Source: Rossellomorea aquimaris (GTDB lineage: Bacteria > Bacillota > Bacilli > Bacillales > Bacillaceae_B). From it: a stretch of 64,000 bases of DNA. Below, one piece after another: positions 18,799-27,576 of the stretch (positions are counted from its first letter, which is position 1; every line of letters begins with the position of its first letter). Under the pieces are notes generated by a model. That model ran no database searches. It saw only the letters and a list, made by a program, of their open reading frames with translations, and had not been told where the DNA came from. The position numbers were made by a program, and so were the translations under genes. The stretch is from the NCBI RefSeq assembly GCF_035590735.1, contig NZ_CP141595.1:3133001-3197000 (forward strand). The letters run 5' to 3'.

Positions 18799-19567
18799 TT
18801 AGCTATATAAAGAAAAATACCAATGCAGGATTGGCTGGTGAAAGAAGTATGCTGCGAGTGTTCCTAATACGATATATGGACCGAAAGCAATGGGTTCCCC
18901 TTTCTTGAAAACGCCAAGCATCAGGCCCGCAATACCGGCCACCGCCCCAAAAAGGGTAGCGAGGAAAAAGGAGAAAATCATAACCTTGACCCCCACAACA
19001 AAACCAATGACAGCGAACAGTTTAATATCACCGCCACCCATTCCCCCTTTGCTGACTATGGCAATCAGAAGAAGCAGACAAAAACCGGTAATGGCACCAG
19101 TAATGCTGTCCCACCAAGGATGTAACGGGATGAAAATCCGTTCTATAATGAACAGTACTGAAAAAAACATCAGCACTTTATCAGGAATGACCATATATTT
19201 CAGATCACTGACCGTGATGATCATGAATAAAGAGACAAGTGTAAGAGCGACAATTAGCTCCGGCTGGAGGCCTAACATAATATAAGAAAGTAAGAATAGT
19301 AGTCCGGTAGATAATTCCATCAATGGATAAAGAGGAGAAATGCGCCCCTTACACTGAGCGCATTTTCCTCCTTGCATGATATAGGATAGTACTGGTATCA
19401 GTTCCTTGGCCGTCAGCGTATGCCGGCAGTACGGGCAGGCTGATCTTGGTTTGACGATTGATTTTTTGAGCGGTATCCGTAGGCCGACTACGTTGTAGAA
19501 GGAGCCTAGGAGAGAACCGTAGGAAAAAATACAAAAATTTAATATATGAATTTCTATCTTTATTCAC
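18799..19567 (-). CDS. comC: Prepilin peptidase (ComC/PilD), N-terminus apparently frameshifted
   Basis: Membrane aspartyl protease that cleaves class III leaders of all pilins here. From about 19528 down to 18799 one frame encodes GSLLGSFYNVVGLRIP, the zinc-type pairs CPYC and CAQC, then the two aspartates of the GxGD protease (TVSDLKYMVIPD and GGGDIKLFAV). This frame has no ATG, GTG or TTG before the conserved region; the stop is at 19564-19566. A GTG at 19567 opens the neighbouring frame (MNKDRNSYIKFLYFF). Removing one base from the A6 or A5 run on the plus strand (19524-19529, 19533-19537) joins both into a normal ~255-aa protein. The first in-frame ATG (19377) would lose the CPYC half. 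Sequencing error, phase variation or a recent mutation are all possible. Confidence 0.8.
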
Positions 19568-19583
19568 TCTTTCTATTCAAATT

Positions 19584-20054
19584 TTAAATCCCATCCAGAT
19601 CAACGTTATCTCTTTCTAGCGAATCAGGATCTGCAGGGCTAAAGTAAGAAGCAGTACCGTCCGTTGCATTTGTTCCCCCTCCTATTAATGTTACTGTGTA
19701 TATATATCCCGAGTTATTAGCATTTTTTGTTACAACAACTTTGCTAGTTGTTGTATTATATTCTCCTTCAGATGGATTATCAATTTCTTCAAGATACCCC
19801 TTAGATATCAGATCAGCTAATGTGTATGTTTTACCACCTGATGGTATTTCTGTTGATGTAACTGCCAACCTAGCCCCACTCACCATTTGCTGAGCATTCG
19901 CAATATGTGCATCCTTCTTCGAGTTATTAATCAACCCACCAATACTAGGAATCGCAATCGCCGCAATGATCCCTAAAATAACGACAACAGCAAGTAATTC
20001 GATAAGCGTCAATCCGCGCTCATTTTTCAATCTTTTCCCCATTTTCTTTAACAT
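19584..20054 (-). CDS. pilA: Major type IV pilin
   Basis: A 156-aa prepilin with a 14-residue basic leader (MLKKMGKRLKNERG) and mature start LTLIELLAVVVILGIIAAI, with Glu5 and the helix-breaking proline of type IVa pilins (AIPSIGG). The C-terminal domain is small, rich in Thr, Ser, Asn and Gly, and has no cysteine pair. It is probably the main subunit because it has its own strong ribosome binding site (AGGAGG), sits alone between pilC and comC, and has 110 bp of non-coding DNA upstream where an extra promoter could lie. Confidence 0.9.
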   Translation of the reverse strand: MLKKMGKRLKNERGLTLIELLAVVVILGIIAAIAIPSIGGLINNSKKDAHIANAQQMVSGARLAVTSTEIPSGGKTYTLADLISKGYLEEIDNPSEGEYNTTTSKVVVTKNANNSGYIYTVTLIGGGTNATDGTASYFSPADPDSLERDNVDLDGI

Positions 20055-20164
20055 GGTAATTCCTCCTGTATATTTTACTTTTACTAAAAACTAGTAATCT
20101 AGTACTAGTATACAACACTCATCCGACAAAAAAATCATATTTTTTGTAAAATTATAGGTATTTT
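20055..20164 (-). promoter_or_regulatory. pilC-pilA gap with overlapping CTAGTA repeats
   Basis: The only sizeable gap in the pilus operon. It has overlapping copies of ACTAGTA around 20091-20112 (a partly self-complementary stretch) and an AT-rich block, with a ribosome binding site for the pilin. A pilin-specific promoter or processing site is a reasonable guess, but no clear -35/-10 pair is visible. Confidence 0.35.
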
Positions 20165-21376
20165 CTAATAGTTTTGAACATTGTTGAAGATTTCGAACAT
20201 CGGAACGAGAATCGAAGTGACGATGGTACCGACCAATCCTGCCAGCATGACGATCATGAGTGGTTCTATCAGGGATTTCAGACGATCCGTGGCACTTTCC
20301 ACTTCTTTTTCATAGAAGTCTGCGACCTTAGCGAGCATGGAGTCAAGGGATCCTGTTTCTTCTCCAATGGCAATCATCTGTGTCACTAACGGAGGAAAAG
20401 CCCAATGCCGTTTCATTGGGTCTGTTAGGGACGTCCCCTTCTCCAATGACCTGCGGGATTCACCGATCACACGGGCCACCACTTCATTTTCCACAACTTT
20501 TTCGACGATGGCCAATGCCTGCAAGATGGGGACCGAGCTTGAAAATAATGAACTTAGCGTTCGTGTCATTCTCGCTAGTACGGCTTTCTGCAGCATCTTC
20601 CCGAAAATCGGCACTCGCAGGATGGCATAATCAAGATAATACTTCGATCGTTTGTCTTTTCTTAACATGGCCAGAGTGATAGCAATGAATACAAAAAATA
20701 AAATAATGATGTACCAGAACTTTTGCATGAATTCACTTGAAGCAATAACAAACTTTGTGATGGCCGGCAGTTCACCGCCGAAATCGGTCAGCATATTCAC
20801 AAATGTCGGTACAACGGCAGCCAGTAAGAATATTACGACTCCGATGGCAATGACGCCGACAACCATTGGATAAGCTAACGCCGAAATGATTTTCTGTTTC
20901 GTGATATGCTGCTTTTCATAATGAGTGGCGAGCCCCTCCAATGTCTCATCCAGGCTTCCTGACGCTTCCCCGGCCTTAAGCATATTGATCAGCATTGGTT
21001 CAAAAATCTTCTTGTGACGGGAGAAGGCTTCAGATAGCGGATTCCCGTCCCGCAATTCATCTTCGATTTCCGTTAGGGCTTTACCGAGTGCCTTACTCTC
21101 TGTCTGCTCGGCCAGGATATGAGTCGAATCAACCACTGTGACCCCGGCTTGAAGGAGGGTCGCAAACTGGCGCAGAAAAATAACAAGATGCTGTAATTTC
21201 ACCGGATTGCCGATCGTTATGTCTTTGGTCATGAGTGTCTCAGGTATTTCCAGGATTTCAATGACCCTTACTTCCTGTTTCTTCAGCTGGATGAGGGCAT
21301 CCTTCTTTGATGATGCCGTGATGATCCCCAACTTCTTTCCTTTTTGGTCCCTGCCCGTGTACTTATAACGTCCCAT
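20165..21376 (-). CDS. pilC: Type IV pilus inner-membrane platform protein PilC
   Basis: Polytopic platform on which PilB and PilT act. The 403-aa protein has the N-terminal subdomain YKYTGRDQKGKKLGIITA, and two T2SSF domains (about 70-190 and 270-395), each with the pattern FLRQFATLLQAGVTVVDS / MTRTLSSLFSSSVPILQAL and pairs of membrane segments. Length is normal for PilC (about 400 aa). Its start follows the pilT stop directly. Confidence 0.95.
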   Translation of the reverse strand: MGRYKYTGRDQKGKKLGIITASSKKDALIQLKKQEVRVIEILEIPETLMTKDITIGNPVKLQHLVIFLRQFATLLQAGVTVVDSTHILAEQTESKALGKALTEIEDELRDGNPLSEAFSRHKKIFEPMLINMLKAGEASGSLDETLEGLATHYEKQHITKQKIISALAYPMVVGVIAIGVVIFLLAAVVPTFVNMLTDFGGELPAITKFVIASSEFMQKFWYIIILFFVFIAITLAMLRKDKRSKYYLDYAILRVPIFGKMLQKAVLARMTRTLSSLFSSSVPILQALAIVEKVVENEVVARVIGESRRSLEKGTSLTDPMKRHWAFPPLVTQMIAIGEETGSLDSMLAKVADFYEKEVESATDRLKSLIEPLMIVMLAGLVGTIVTSILVPMFEIFNNVQNY

Positions 21377-22429
21377 TTATTGAGGAATCTCCTCTCTGGT
21401 ATAAGGAAACGCCATTTCTTTTGAAATGATGCCACTCTCATAAAGTCTCATTACACTGTCGCTCATAATGTGCATGCCTGAATTTTTGGACGTCTGCATG
21501 ACATTTTGTATTTGGTGGACTTTTTCGGAACGGATCAAATTGGCGATCGCTGCATTATTCAAGAGGAGCTCCGTTGCAGCCCTTCTCCCCTTTTTATCAG
21601 TGGTGGCAAATAATCTCTGTGAAAGGATCCCGACAAGGACCGATGCCAACTGAACGCGGATTTGCGATTGCTGCTCCGGCGGGAAGACGTCTACGATCCG
21701 CTCGATGGTGGCCGGGGCACTGGATGTATGAAGGGTCGCCAGTACCAGGTGACCGGTTTCCGCTGCCGTGATGGCAGTATGGATGGTCTCAAGATCCCTC
21801 ATCTCCCCCACAAGGATGATGTCAGGATCCTGCCTCAAGGCACTTCGCAAGCCTTTTGAAAATGATTTTGTATCAAACCCCACTTCCCGCTGATCGATGA
21901 TGGAAGCCCCATGTTTGTGCAAGTATTCGATGGGGTCTTCCAGGGTGATGATATGCTTCCTCATTTTCCGGTTCATATAATCCACGATGGATGCGAGTGT
22001 GGTCGACTTTCCACTCCCCGTAGGTCCGGTAACAAGGAAGAGACCCTGTGGTTTTTCAGCAATCGTCTTCAATGCATGGGGAAGAAACAATTCCTCCATT
22101 GTAGGAATGGAGGTCGGAATGACACGTATGGCCAAAGATATGCATGAACGTTGTTTGAATGCATTCACCCTGAACCTTGAAACGCCCGGGATTCCATAGG
22201 AAAAGTCCAATTCACCCACTTCTTCAAAAGACGGATACATTGTTTCAGAAATGATGGCTCTAGCCATTGATTCCGTGTTTTCGGGCAGCAAATTATCCTT
22301 ACCAAATCTTTTCAAGTCCCCATGTATGCGGAAGATAGGAGGTGAGCCGACTGTAAGGTGGATATCGGACGCGCCCAGCTCGTAAGCGGACTTTAGAAGA
22401 TAATCAACTTTTTCTTTCAATTCATTCAC
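21377..22429 (-). CDS. pilT: Pilus retraction ATPase PilT
   Basis: Hexameric ATPase that depolymerises pili. The 350-aa protein has the PAS-like N-terminal domain (ASDIHLTVGSPPIFRIHGDL), Walker A GPTGSGKSTT, Asp-box (TLEDPIEYLHKH), Walker B DIILVGEMRD, His-box (GHLVLATLHTSSA) and the PilT-specific AIANLIRSEKVHQI, which corresponds to the AIRNLIRE retraction motif. Its presence suggests retractile pili able to support twitching or DNA uptake. It overlaps pilB tightly. Confidence 0.96.
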   Translation of the reverse strand: MNELKEKVDYLLKSAYELGASDIHLTVGSPPIFRIHGDLKRFGKDNLLPENTESMARAIISETMYPSFEEVGELDFSYGIPGVSRFRVNAFKQRSCISLAIRVIPTSIPTMEELFLPHALKTIAEKPQGLFLVTGPTGSGKSTTLASIVDYMNRKMRKHIITLEDPIEYLHKHGASIIDQREVGFDTKSFSKGLRSALRQDPDIILVGEMRDLETIHTAITAAETGHLVLATLHTSSAPATIERIVDVFPPEQQSQIRVQLASVLVGILSQRLFATTDKKGRRAATELLLNNAAIANLIRSEKVHQIQNVMQTSKNSGMHIMSDSVMRLYESGIISKEMAFPYTREEIPQ

Positions 22430-24091
22430 CTACTCTGAAATCGCTACTCGTAATACTTCTTCGGTCGTGGTCATGCCCTGCTTCACTTTCAGCAAGCCGT
22501 CATCAATTAAGAAGATGGTTTTATTCCGTACGGCATGCTCCCTTAACTTGGAGAAGGGTTCGTTGTTCAGAATGACCTTCTTCATTTCATCATTCATGAC
22601 GAGGACCTCATGAATGGCAATCCTACCTTTATACCCTGTCATATTACAGGAAGAGCAACCCTGCCCTCTCGTGATGGTCTCGATCTTCATGCCCCTTTTG
22701 GCAAATATCTCAATCTCCCGCTGGGTAGCCGGCATCTCTTGTTTGCAATCACGGCATACCTTCCTGATCAAACGTTGAGCCACGACTCCACTTAGTGATG
22801 AGGCAACCAAAAAGGGTTCTACACCCATATCCAATAGTCTTGTCACCGTACTGATTGAGTCATTGGTATGAATCGTACTCAATACGAGATGCCCGGTTAA
22901 GGAAGCACGGATCGACACTTCGACTGTCTCCCTGTCCCGAATTTCCCCGACCATTATGATATTCGGATCTTGACGCAAAATGGCCCGAAGCCCCTTCGCA
23001 AAGGTCAAACCGACATTTTGATTCACACCGATCTGGTTGATGCCCTCCAGCTGATACTCAACGGGATCCTCGATTGTAATGATGTTCACTTCTTCACTAT
23101 TGAGGTGATTTAGGGCAGCATATAAAGTAGAAGACTTCCCTGAACCGGTTGGTCCCGTGATAAGTACAATCCCTGTCGGCTGCTGAATCATCTTCATGAA
23201 CCTCTGTTGATTTACCTTGTTGAACCCCAGCTTTAAGAGGTCATTTAAGCTCGAACCTAAATCCAGAATCCTCAATACAATTTTCTCACCATAGACTGTC
23301 GGTAATGTCGACACACGCAGGTCGATGGGATGAAAGTCGATATTCACCTTAATCCTCCCGTCCTGAGGCACTCTAAATTCGGTTATGTCGAGATTCGCCA
23401 TGATTTTAAGCCTGGCAATCAACATACTTTGCATGTGCTTCGGGAGATTTCTTTCGGTTCTAAGAATGCCGTCCACCCTGTAACGTATGACAACTTTGGT
23501 TTCCTGGGGATCGATATGTATATCACTCGCTTTTTGGGTCACCGCATTCGAAAGGATTCCGTTCACTAATCGAACGATGGGGGAATCGGAATCCACCACT
23601 GTGTCTTCTTCTACTCTATTTTGATCCCGATTCTCCTGGAAAAGGTCTTCAAATCCATCCTCTAAGTCATAGAACTTATTGATGACTTTCAGAATATCAT
23701 CCTTGGTCGCAATCGCTGTCTCGATTTGGAAGCCTGTGGCCAGGCGCAGATCCTCGATTGCGTAAAAGTCCAACGGGTCGCTCATTGCTACAAAAAGCCT
23801 GTCCCCTTCTTTTTTAAGAGGTATCATCAGGTTCCGCTTAGCCGATTCTTTAGGAATCAAGTGGAATAAGTTCGTTTCAAAGGGGTATCTGTATAGGCTG
23901 ACATGGGGAATCCCCAATTGAAATTCCAGTACTTCAATCAACTGCTGTTCCGTAATATATCCTCTTTGAAGCAGGGCATCTCCTAACTTCTGTCCCTTCG
24001 CCTTATCTTTCAGGGTATCTTGTAACTGGGATTCGGATATGATCCCTGCTTCAACCAGCAGGTCTCCAAGCCTCTTTCTAATCGTGGTCAC
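22430..24091 (-). CDS. pilB: Pilus extension ATPase PilB
   Basis: Hexameric ATPase for pilus assembly, about 553 aa. N-terminal T2SSE domain (RKRLGDLLVEAGIISESQL, about 1-150), then the catalytic core with Walker A TGPTGSGKSST, Walker B NIIMVGEIRD and the His-box HLVLSTIHTND. A tetracysteine zinc site is present (VCRDC and CSSC). I prefer the GTG at 24091, behind GGGTGAT; another GTG at 24109 lacks a ribosome binding site. The gene stands between the VanW-like gene and pilT. Confidence 0.95.
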   Translation of the reverse strand: MTTIRKRLGDLLVEAGIISESQLQDTLKDKAKGQKLGDALLQRGYITEQQLIEVLEFQLGIPHVSLYRYPFETNLFHLIPKESAKRNLMIPLKKEGDRLFVAMSDPLDFYAIEDLRLATGFQIETAIATKDDILKVINKFYDLEDGFEDLFQENRDQNRVEEDTVVDSDSPIVRLVNGILSNAVTQKASDIHIDPQETKVVIRYRVDGILRTERNLPKHMQSMLIARLKIMANLDITEFRVPQDGRIKVNIDFHPIDLRVSTLPTVYGEKIVLRILDLGSSLNDLLKLGFNKVNQQRFMKMIQQPTGIVLITGPTGSGKSSTLYAALNHLNSEEVNIITIEDPVEYQLEGINQIGVNQNVGLTFAKGLRAILRQDPNIIMVGEIRDRETVEVSIRASLTGHLVLSTIHTNDSISTVTRLLDMGVEPFLVASSLSGVVAQRLIRKVCRDCKQEMPATQREIEIFAKRGMKIETITRGQGCSSCNMTGYKGRIAIHEVLVMNDEMKKVILNNEPFSKLREHAVRNKTIFLIDDGLLKVKQGMTTTEEVLRVAISE

Positions 24092-24112
24092 CTTATCACC
24101 CGCTTTCACGAC

Positions 24113-25486
24113 TTATTTAATATTTTTTTTCTTTTGTTTTGCTTCATCGTCTGATGGACTTGAAGAATCTTGATCAGCAGTGCCTTCACTTTCCTTCCCT
24201 GGGGAACTGCTCTCGTTATCTTCATCGTCCATTGAGGAAGTTTCATCTTTTTCCTCATCATTCGATTCTTCATTCGTCGATTCTTCCTCATTCGTCCCGG
24301 TTGGTACATTATCAAATGTTCCACTTGGGGTTTCCTGTAATTCCTGCAACGGGTAAACCGCAACCTTATGCTGTGGTGCATAAAAATCTTCATTGATCAG
24401 TTCTTCTGAAAGGATTTCACCTGAAGAGCTCAGTTTTTGCTTATAAACCCGGATCAGGACACCGTCTTTCCCTTCTTGTTGAATATTGACGTTTCCTTTT
24501 TCAACAAAAGGGCTAAACTGTTTTATCACTCGTGGAGGGAACGTTTCCTTTTCCGACAAACGGACATTATACGTGTTTGGAAAAGGCATCCCCTGCAATT
24601 GAACCTTGATTGTATTCTCTTGGATGGCAAGCTTCAGCTCATAACCGGTTGAATTAGGATTGGTGATGACAAAGTCCTGGTTATTCATCGGATTGTATTT
24701 CGCTTCAAAGCCGAGTGTCACATAGTCCGGAAGCAGCTTGCTTATATTTCTTTCTATGACAGAAAAGTTGGAATGTAAGGTGATCTGATAGAGTAATGAT
24801 GTAACCGGACTTAAATCAGCCTGTGATTCAACTACAAAACCTTCTGTTTCCAGGAAATCCGAAAAGGAAAATTGGGAGTTGGGTGCAATGGGAATGGTGG
24901 GATAATTGTCTATAAAGCTCTTGATCGTTGGTGTAACCTCTAATTCATTCGACACGGCCTCATACAGGACTTGTGGTGATTCTTTACCGGCTGCATAATC
25001 GTATATCAGTATGCTCTCTTTTTTATGAAGACTACCAGCCAAAGAGAGGAGATACTCCCGTAAAGATGGAAGGTTTATGTCTTCCCCCCTATAGTCAGCG
25101 AAATGATTTGAAAGAAACGCATCGAATGCCTTTTCATCTATCGTTACAATTAAACTTGTATTTTCATTATCAACAAGTTTCTCTATGCTTTCTTCCAAAT
25201 GAAATTGAAAGAGTGATGGATCGATTCTTGCTGTCTCTCCATTGAAATCAAGCATTAGGTTTTGATTTACCTTCCATTCCTCTACTTTCTCATTCATTAT
25301 CTTCATTGCTTCCTCTTTGTTTGCTCCACCCAGATTAATAGATGCAACCGCTGCATGTTTCGATAGATTGAGTGACTTAACAAAGAACGTTTCATAAGCA
25401 AAGACGCCTAAATGAGAAAATCCATATAGAAAAAATGTGGATAAGAACAAAACGGTCATCAGTTTAACAAGTAGACCTTTTTTCAC
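24113..25486 (-). CDS. VanW-like exported protein
   Basis: A 457-aa protein with an N-terminal signal anchor (LVKLMTVLFLSTFFLYGF), a peptidoglycan-binding-like region (about 40-130), a VanW-like domain (IPIAPNSQFSFSDFLE to ITLHSNFSVIERN to KYNPMNNQDFVITNPNSTGY, about 195-300), a possible G5-like segment (about 320-385) and a long acidic Glu/Ser/Asp tail ending in KQKKKNIK. The GGGVCQ-type motif of VanW is replaced. VanW proteins are often near Gram-positive pilus genes; function is unknown. It ends 3 bp before the upstream pilB start candidate. Confidence 0.75.
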   Translation of the reverse strand: MKKGLLVKLMTVLFLSTFFLYGFSHLGVFAYETFFVKSLNLSKHAAVASINLGGANKEEAMKIMNEKVEEWKVNQNLMLDFNGETARIDPSLFQFHLEESIEKLVDNENTSLIVTIDEKAFDAFLSNHFADYRGEDINLPSLREYLLSLAGSLHKKESILIYDYAAGKESPQVLYEAVSNELEVTPTIKSFIDNYPTIPIAPNSQFSFSDFLETEGFVVESQADLSPVTSLLYQITLHSNFSVIERNISKLLPDYVTLGFEAKYNPMNNQDFVITNPNSTGYELKLAIQENTIKVQLQGMPFPNTYNVRLSEKETFPPRVIKQFSPFVEKGNVNIQQEGKDGVLIRVYKQKLSSSGEILSEELINEDFYAPQHKVAVYPLQELQETPSGTFDNVPTGTNEEESTNEESNDEEKDETSSMDDEDNESSSPGKESEGTADQDSSSPSDDEAKQKKKNIK

Positions 25487-25508
25487 ACTAGGCGCTCCTT
25501 CCTGACTC

Positions 25509-26246
25509 CTACTTAATATTCATCGTTAAATCAACAAAAACAGATGGACCAGCGTCCTGGGCAGCTTTAATATCAGCTTCGGTCAGAGATGAACCTTTGG
25601 CAATTAATAGATTCCCCTCTAAATTATATATATCTTCAATTACACTTTTTCCTGTAAGTAATTGAGTCTGTTTCGTTTTAATGGTCTCTAAGCCATGTTG
25701 TTGCGGTTGTAAAGGTTCAGACTCTTCTTCGAAAGAAGGTTCAGGACTTACAAGTTGATCAAATGATCCTTTAAAATATTCTGCAGCGTCTTCGTTCACG
25801 ATAATGATATCTTTCCCAAATGTTAGAACATGTTCCGTACCAAGGAAAAACGTGTTGTCTTGGGCATTTAATTCTAAGGAAACAATAGACCCGGTTTCAT
25901 CATCCACATAAAACTCTTGAATGTTCCCGATCATTTGGCCTTTTCTTGTCATCACACGGGTATCGTTGATTTTAATTTTTTTATTCACCAGCTGGTTCGC
26001 AATCGGGATTTCATTTAAGTCGATTACAGCATTCTCATTTTCGACAGTGACGGCATACTCCCCTATACCAACTACTTTTTTAAACGGGATCGCCTTCACA
26101 CTGACCTGCCAATCTTCATGCTCGATGGTCAGAAAATCCACCGAGCCCTTTTCCGGATTGATTACAAGGGATTTGACCCTCCCTATTTCACTTCCATCGG
26201 ATATACTGATAATCGGTAAAGCTTTCATTTCTGCACTCTTTTTCAT
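25509..26246 (-). CDS. PRC-barrel domain protein
   Basis: A 245-aa protein without signal or membrane segment. Two PRC-barrel-like repeats can be seen: residues about 7-75 (LPIISISDGSEIGRVKSLVI) and 85-155 (NDTRVMTRKGQMIGNIQEFYVD). The C-terminal 80 residues include an acidic stretch and ASSLTEADIKAAQDAG-like end (here KGSSLTEADIKAAQDAG). PRC barrels are small binding modules in ribosome maturation and photosynthetic proteins. Its place inside a pilus operon, 22 bp before the VanW-like gene, suggests a role in assembly or its control; no direct evidence. Confidence 0.75.
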   Translation of the reverse strand: MKKSAEMKALPIISISDGSEIGRVKSLVINPEKGSVDFLTIEHEDWQVSVKAIPFKKVVGIGEYAVTVENENAVIDLNEIPIANQLVNKKIKINDTRVMTRKGQMIGNIQEFYVDDETGSIVSLELNAQDNTFFLGTEHVLTFGKDIIIVNEDAAEYFKGSFDQLVSPEPSFEEESEPLQPQQHGLETIKTKQTQLLTGKSVIEDIYNLEGNLLIAKGSSLTEADIKAAQDAGPSVFVDLTMNIK

Positions 26247-26256
26247 GTCATCTCAC

Positions 26257-27462
26257 CTATTCTGTCAATTTAATTTCGTTTAACTTTTTCCATGCAAACT
26301 CATTTGTTTGCTCAATATCCTTTTTAATGTACGGATACTCATTGAATCTCTTTGCAATCCCGTCAGTAAACATTTGTAAGTCTTCGTATTGCTCTGTTGA
26401 AATGTAATGATCCATTAATATTCTTGCAAATGTATAGTAATCTTGATCGTGTAGACTTGGATGTAGGTAATGCTTAACCATGTTCTCCATCTGGTGGGAC
26501 GATAAAATGCTCTTCGAGAGTGTGATTTGTTCAATCATGGTTTTCATAACCTCTCTCATGATCCTGGATCTTTTAGGGATTGCATGTACTTGAAGGTCTT
26601 CTTCCCTGATATCTTCAGCATTTCTATCCTGGATTATTTCGGGGTCCACACCTTCAACAAAATCATTAACTAATACATCTTCCAATTCATCTTCAGAACT
26701 CGGTAAGTCCTCTAAATCTTCTACAGAACCCCTATCAAATACATCCTTCATTTCTTCGTTTTCACTCTCGATGGTTTCGTCAGGTTCATTTATTAATCTT
26801 TCAATCTCACTTAAATCGATATCAGAAGACTCATTTCCTTCTTCTATTTCCTTTTCATCTTTGTATTCACCGGCATTTTCTATAAACCATTCACTTTCAT
26901 CATCATCGACCTTTTTCGGCTCATTTTCAGCGGCAGGGTTCACCTCTATGATGTCGATAGCTTGTAATGGTTCATCTTGTTTTATAGAAAAATCTGTTTC
27001 AAGATCTTCTTCTCCCACGTTCGCTTCGATTTCATAAAGATCCTCCAATTCAATCGGAGCTATTTCACCTTCAACCGGAACGGGACTCACAGTATCCTCC
27101 ATCAAAACCAATTTTTCTTCCTCAGCTTCATCCTTCTTATTATGTAAATTATCCTTTAATCCCTTATGTTCATGGACTATTTGCATAGGTTCTTCTTCCA
27201 GATCCATCTCAGTGCCTGTAGACAGGACCAAAAGACCGCTGAATCGTTGTTCAATCACATAAGAAGAAAGACCTAATAAAACCATTAACATGAATCCAAT
27301 CATCCAAATTGAATATTGGGTTGATGCGACTAATCCAAGCAGCGTTAAAGCAAATGCAATACCAGCAATTAGTAGTTTCCCTTTTACGCTGATGCCTATC
27401 GGAATAAAATATAAAATAGGTAGAAACAGAATAAGTGCAAGCAATGAAAATAGGTAGATCAT
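26257..27462 (-). CDS. Unknown acidic membrane protein, first gene of the pilus operon
   Basis: I do not recognise this family. The 401-aa protein starts with three hydrophobic segments (about 1-22, 28-46, 50-68), then has about 210 residues dominated by Glu and Asp (65-290), probably disordered, and a basic-to-mixed helical C-terminus (about 295-401, RSRIMREVMKTMIEQITLS and YYTFARILMDHYISTEQYEDL). Start ATG at 27462 is well supported by GGAAGGAGATG. It could be a membrane-bound hub or regulator of pilus assembly; position as first gene is the only hint. Confidence 0.7.
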   Translation of the reverse strand: MIYLFSLLALILFLPILYFIPIGISVKGKLLIAGIAFALTLLGLVASTQYSIWMIGFMLMVLLGLSSYVIEQRFSGLLVLSTGTEMDLEEEPMQIVHEHKGLKDNLHNKKDEAEEEKLVLMEDTVSPVPVEGEIAPIELEDLYEIEANVGEEDLETDFSIKQDEPLQAIDIIEVNPAAENEPKKVDDDESEWFIENAGEYKDEKEIEEGNESSDIDLSEIERLINEPDETIESENEEMKDVFDRGSVEDLEDLPSSEDELEDVLVNDFVEGVDPEIIQDRNAEDIREEDLQVHAIPKRSRIMREVMKTMIEQITLSKSILSSHQMENMVKHYLHPSLHDQDYYTFARILMDHYISTEQYEDLQMFTDGIAKRFNEYPYIKKDIEQTNEFAWKKLNEIKLTE

Positions 27463-27576
27463 CTTACATTCATCTCCTTCCTATGATATATTTCTTATAA
27501 ATCAGACTTTTTTTAACAAGTTTCGACTACTAGATATTGTATAATAAAGTCAGGTATTTTGAAAGCAGGTGTTGGG
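27463..27576. promoter_or_regulatory. Divergent promoter region of the two pilus operons
   Basis: The 114 bp between the minus-strand operon and the plus-strand minor pilins must hold both promoters. On the plus strand TATAAT lies at 27538-27543 with no good -35 at 17 bp; on the minus strand TTGTTA and TATAAG are only 14 bp apart. The poor -35 boxes suggest that an activator or another sigma factor is used. Confidence 0.5.

Noticed and set aside
19349..19567. Separate 72-aa gene upstream of the prepilin peptidase
   Set aside because: After about 15 residues it is only the shifted frame of the peptidase N-terminus; the conserved CPYC region is read in the other frame.
24106..24393. 95-aa basic frame over the end of the VanW-like gene
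   Set aside because: It is the shifted reading of the Glu/Asp-rich tail codons and has no ribosome binding site.
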